Below are positions 7,459 through 7,694 of a DNA stretch of 7,694 bases, piece after piece. The notes under the pieces are model-generated. The model was not told where the DNA came from. It did not search any database and was given only the letters and a program-made list of their open reading frames with translations. The DNA is from Chlorobiota bacterium (GTDB lineage: Bacteria; Bacteroidota; Bacteroidia; Flavobacteriales; Flavobacteriaceae): contig JAADEB010000113.1 of NCBI GenBank assembly GCA_013153655.1, forward strand, positions 1-7,694, written 5' to 3'. How positions within the stretch are numbered: the first letter of the stretch is position 1; each line of letters opens with the position of its first letter. A program made the translations under genes and the position numbers.

Positions 7459-7582
7459 TGTCGGGTTCTTTATGTGCGTTTTTCTTTTTTCCGCCGAATT
7501 CGATTTTATACAATGCCCATCCGAAGCCCGCAACCAGGTGCAGGACAACCAGGAACAATAATATTTTGACGATAAGCGACAT
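7442..7582 (-). CDS. Small single-pass membrane protein (46 aa), unknown function
   Basis: A short open frame that I do not recognise. It begins with ATG at 7582 and encodes MSLIVKILLF followed by a continuous hydrophobic helix to about residue 25. A basic patch (GGKKK, 30-34) and an acidic C-terminal tail (EPDSETES) follow. This arrangement fits a real inner-membrane miniprotein with its C-terminus in the cytoplasm. Its stop lies inside the next gene: the two frames overlap by 17 bases if the M28-like protein starts at GTG 7458, which suggests coupled translation. An A/T-rich stretch (TACCGAAAAAAT) precedes the start, as at other starts in this window. It would be the first gene of the minus-strand operon. 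The alternative is that this is only leader sequence of the M28-like gene. The clean start, helix and charged tail argue for a gene, but conservation would decide. Confidence 0.62.
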   Translation of the reverse strand: MSLIVKILLFLVVLHLVAGFGWALYKIEFGGKKKNAHKEPDSETES

Positions 7583-7631
7583 ATTTTTTCGGTAAAATTA
7601 CGAAATTCCGCGGTTACACTCCCCGTGCTTA

Positions 7632-7689
7632 TTCAAAATAAAGACGCTACAAAGAAGTCCGGACCGAAATTTTTTCCTTTTATTTTGAA
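7632..7689. repeat. Outward-facing 11-base inverted repeat upstream of the minus-strand operon
   Basis: TTCAAAATAAA at 7632-7642 is repeated perfectly in inverted orientation as TTTATTTTGAA at 7679-7689. The arms are separated by 36 bases, which include the 8-base palindrome GTCCGGAC at 7657-7664. Read outward, each arm resembles the Bacteroidota -7 promoter element TAnnTTTG with one mismatch (TTATTTTG). The left arm would drive the minus-strand operon from about 50 bases upstream of its first ATG. The right arm would drive a gene beyond the window edge. I see no well-spaced TTTG -33 element for either, so a promoter pair or operator is only a suggestion. Confidence 0.35.
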
Positions 7690-7694
7690 CCGGA

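Noticed and set aside
7459..7548. TTG at 7548 as start of the M28-like protein
   Set aside because: The added 30 residues are polar, are encoded out of frame within the small membrane protein gene, and would bury the export signal.

Overview
The window looks like chromosomal DNA of a member of the Bacteroidota (Flavobacteriia, Cytophagia or Sphingobacteriia type). This is inferred from the protein families and their style: a PgcA-type phospho-sugar mutase of about 580 residues, an MsbA-like exporter with an extended first periplasmic loop, an envelope M28-type protein with a PA region, and an NtrY-like sensor kinase with a short extracytoplasmic domain. It is also inferred from start sites preceded by A/T-rich sequence instead of Shine-Dalgarno motifs. 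I cannot name a genus. No tRNA, rRNA, insertion sequence, CRISPR array or phage signature is visible.

The left third (15-2307, plus strand) holds two genes separated by 13 bases: a membrane sensor histidine kinase and a short-chain enoyl-CoA hydratase. They are probably co-transcribed. The kinase has no response regulator inside the window.

The right two thirds (2334-7582, minus strand) is a tightly packed run of four genes. Reading in the direction of transcription, these are a 46-residue single-pass membrane protein, an M28-family peptidase-like protein, a phosphoglucomutase/phosphomannomutase, and an ABC exporter. The junctions are a 17-base overlap, a 12-base gap and an 8-base overlap, so the run reads as one operon. 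Sugar-phosphate interconversion together with an MsbA-like exporter and envelope-anchored proteins suggests a cell-envelope theme, but that link is inference. The two transcription units converge on a 26-base gap with no convincing terminator.

The most notable observation concerns the M28-type protein. It keeps the fold's landmark motifs, but the residues expected to hold and use the two zinc ions are mostly replaced: His to Asn, bridging Asp to Leu, general-base Glu to Arg, and the last His to Lys. It therefore looks like a pseudo-peptidase kept under selection, not a working aminopeptidase. The 46-residue protein just before it is easily missed and overlaps a probable GTG start of the M28-like gene.
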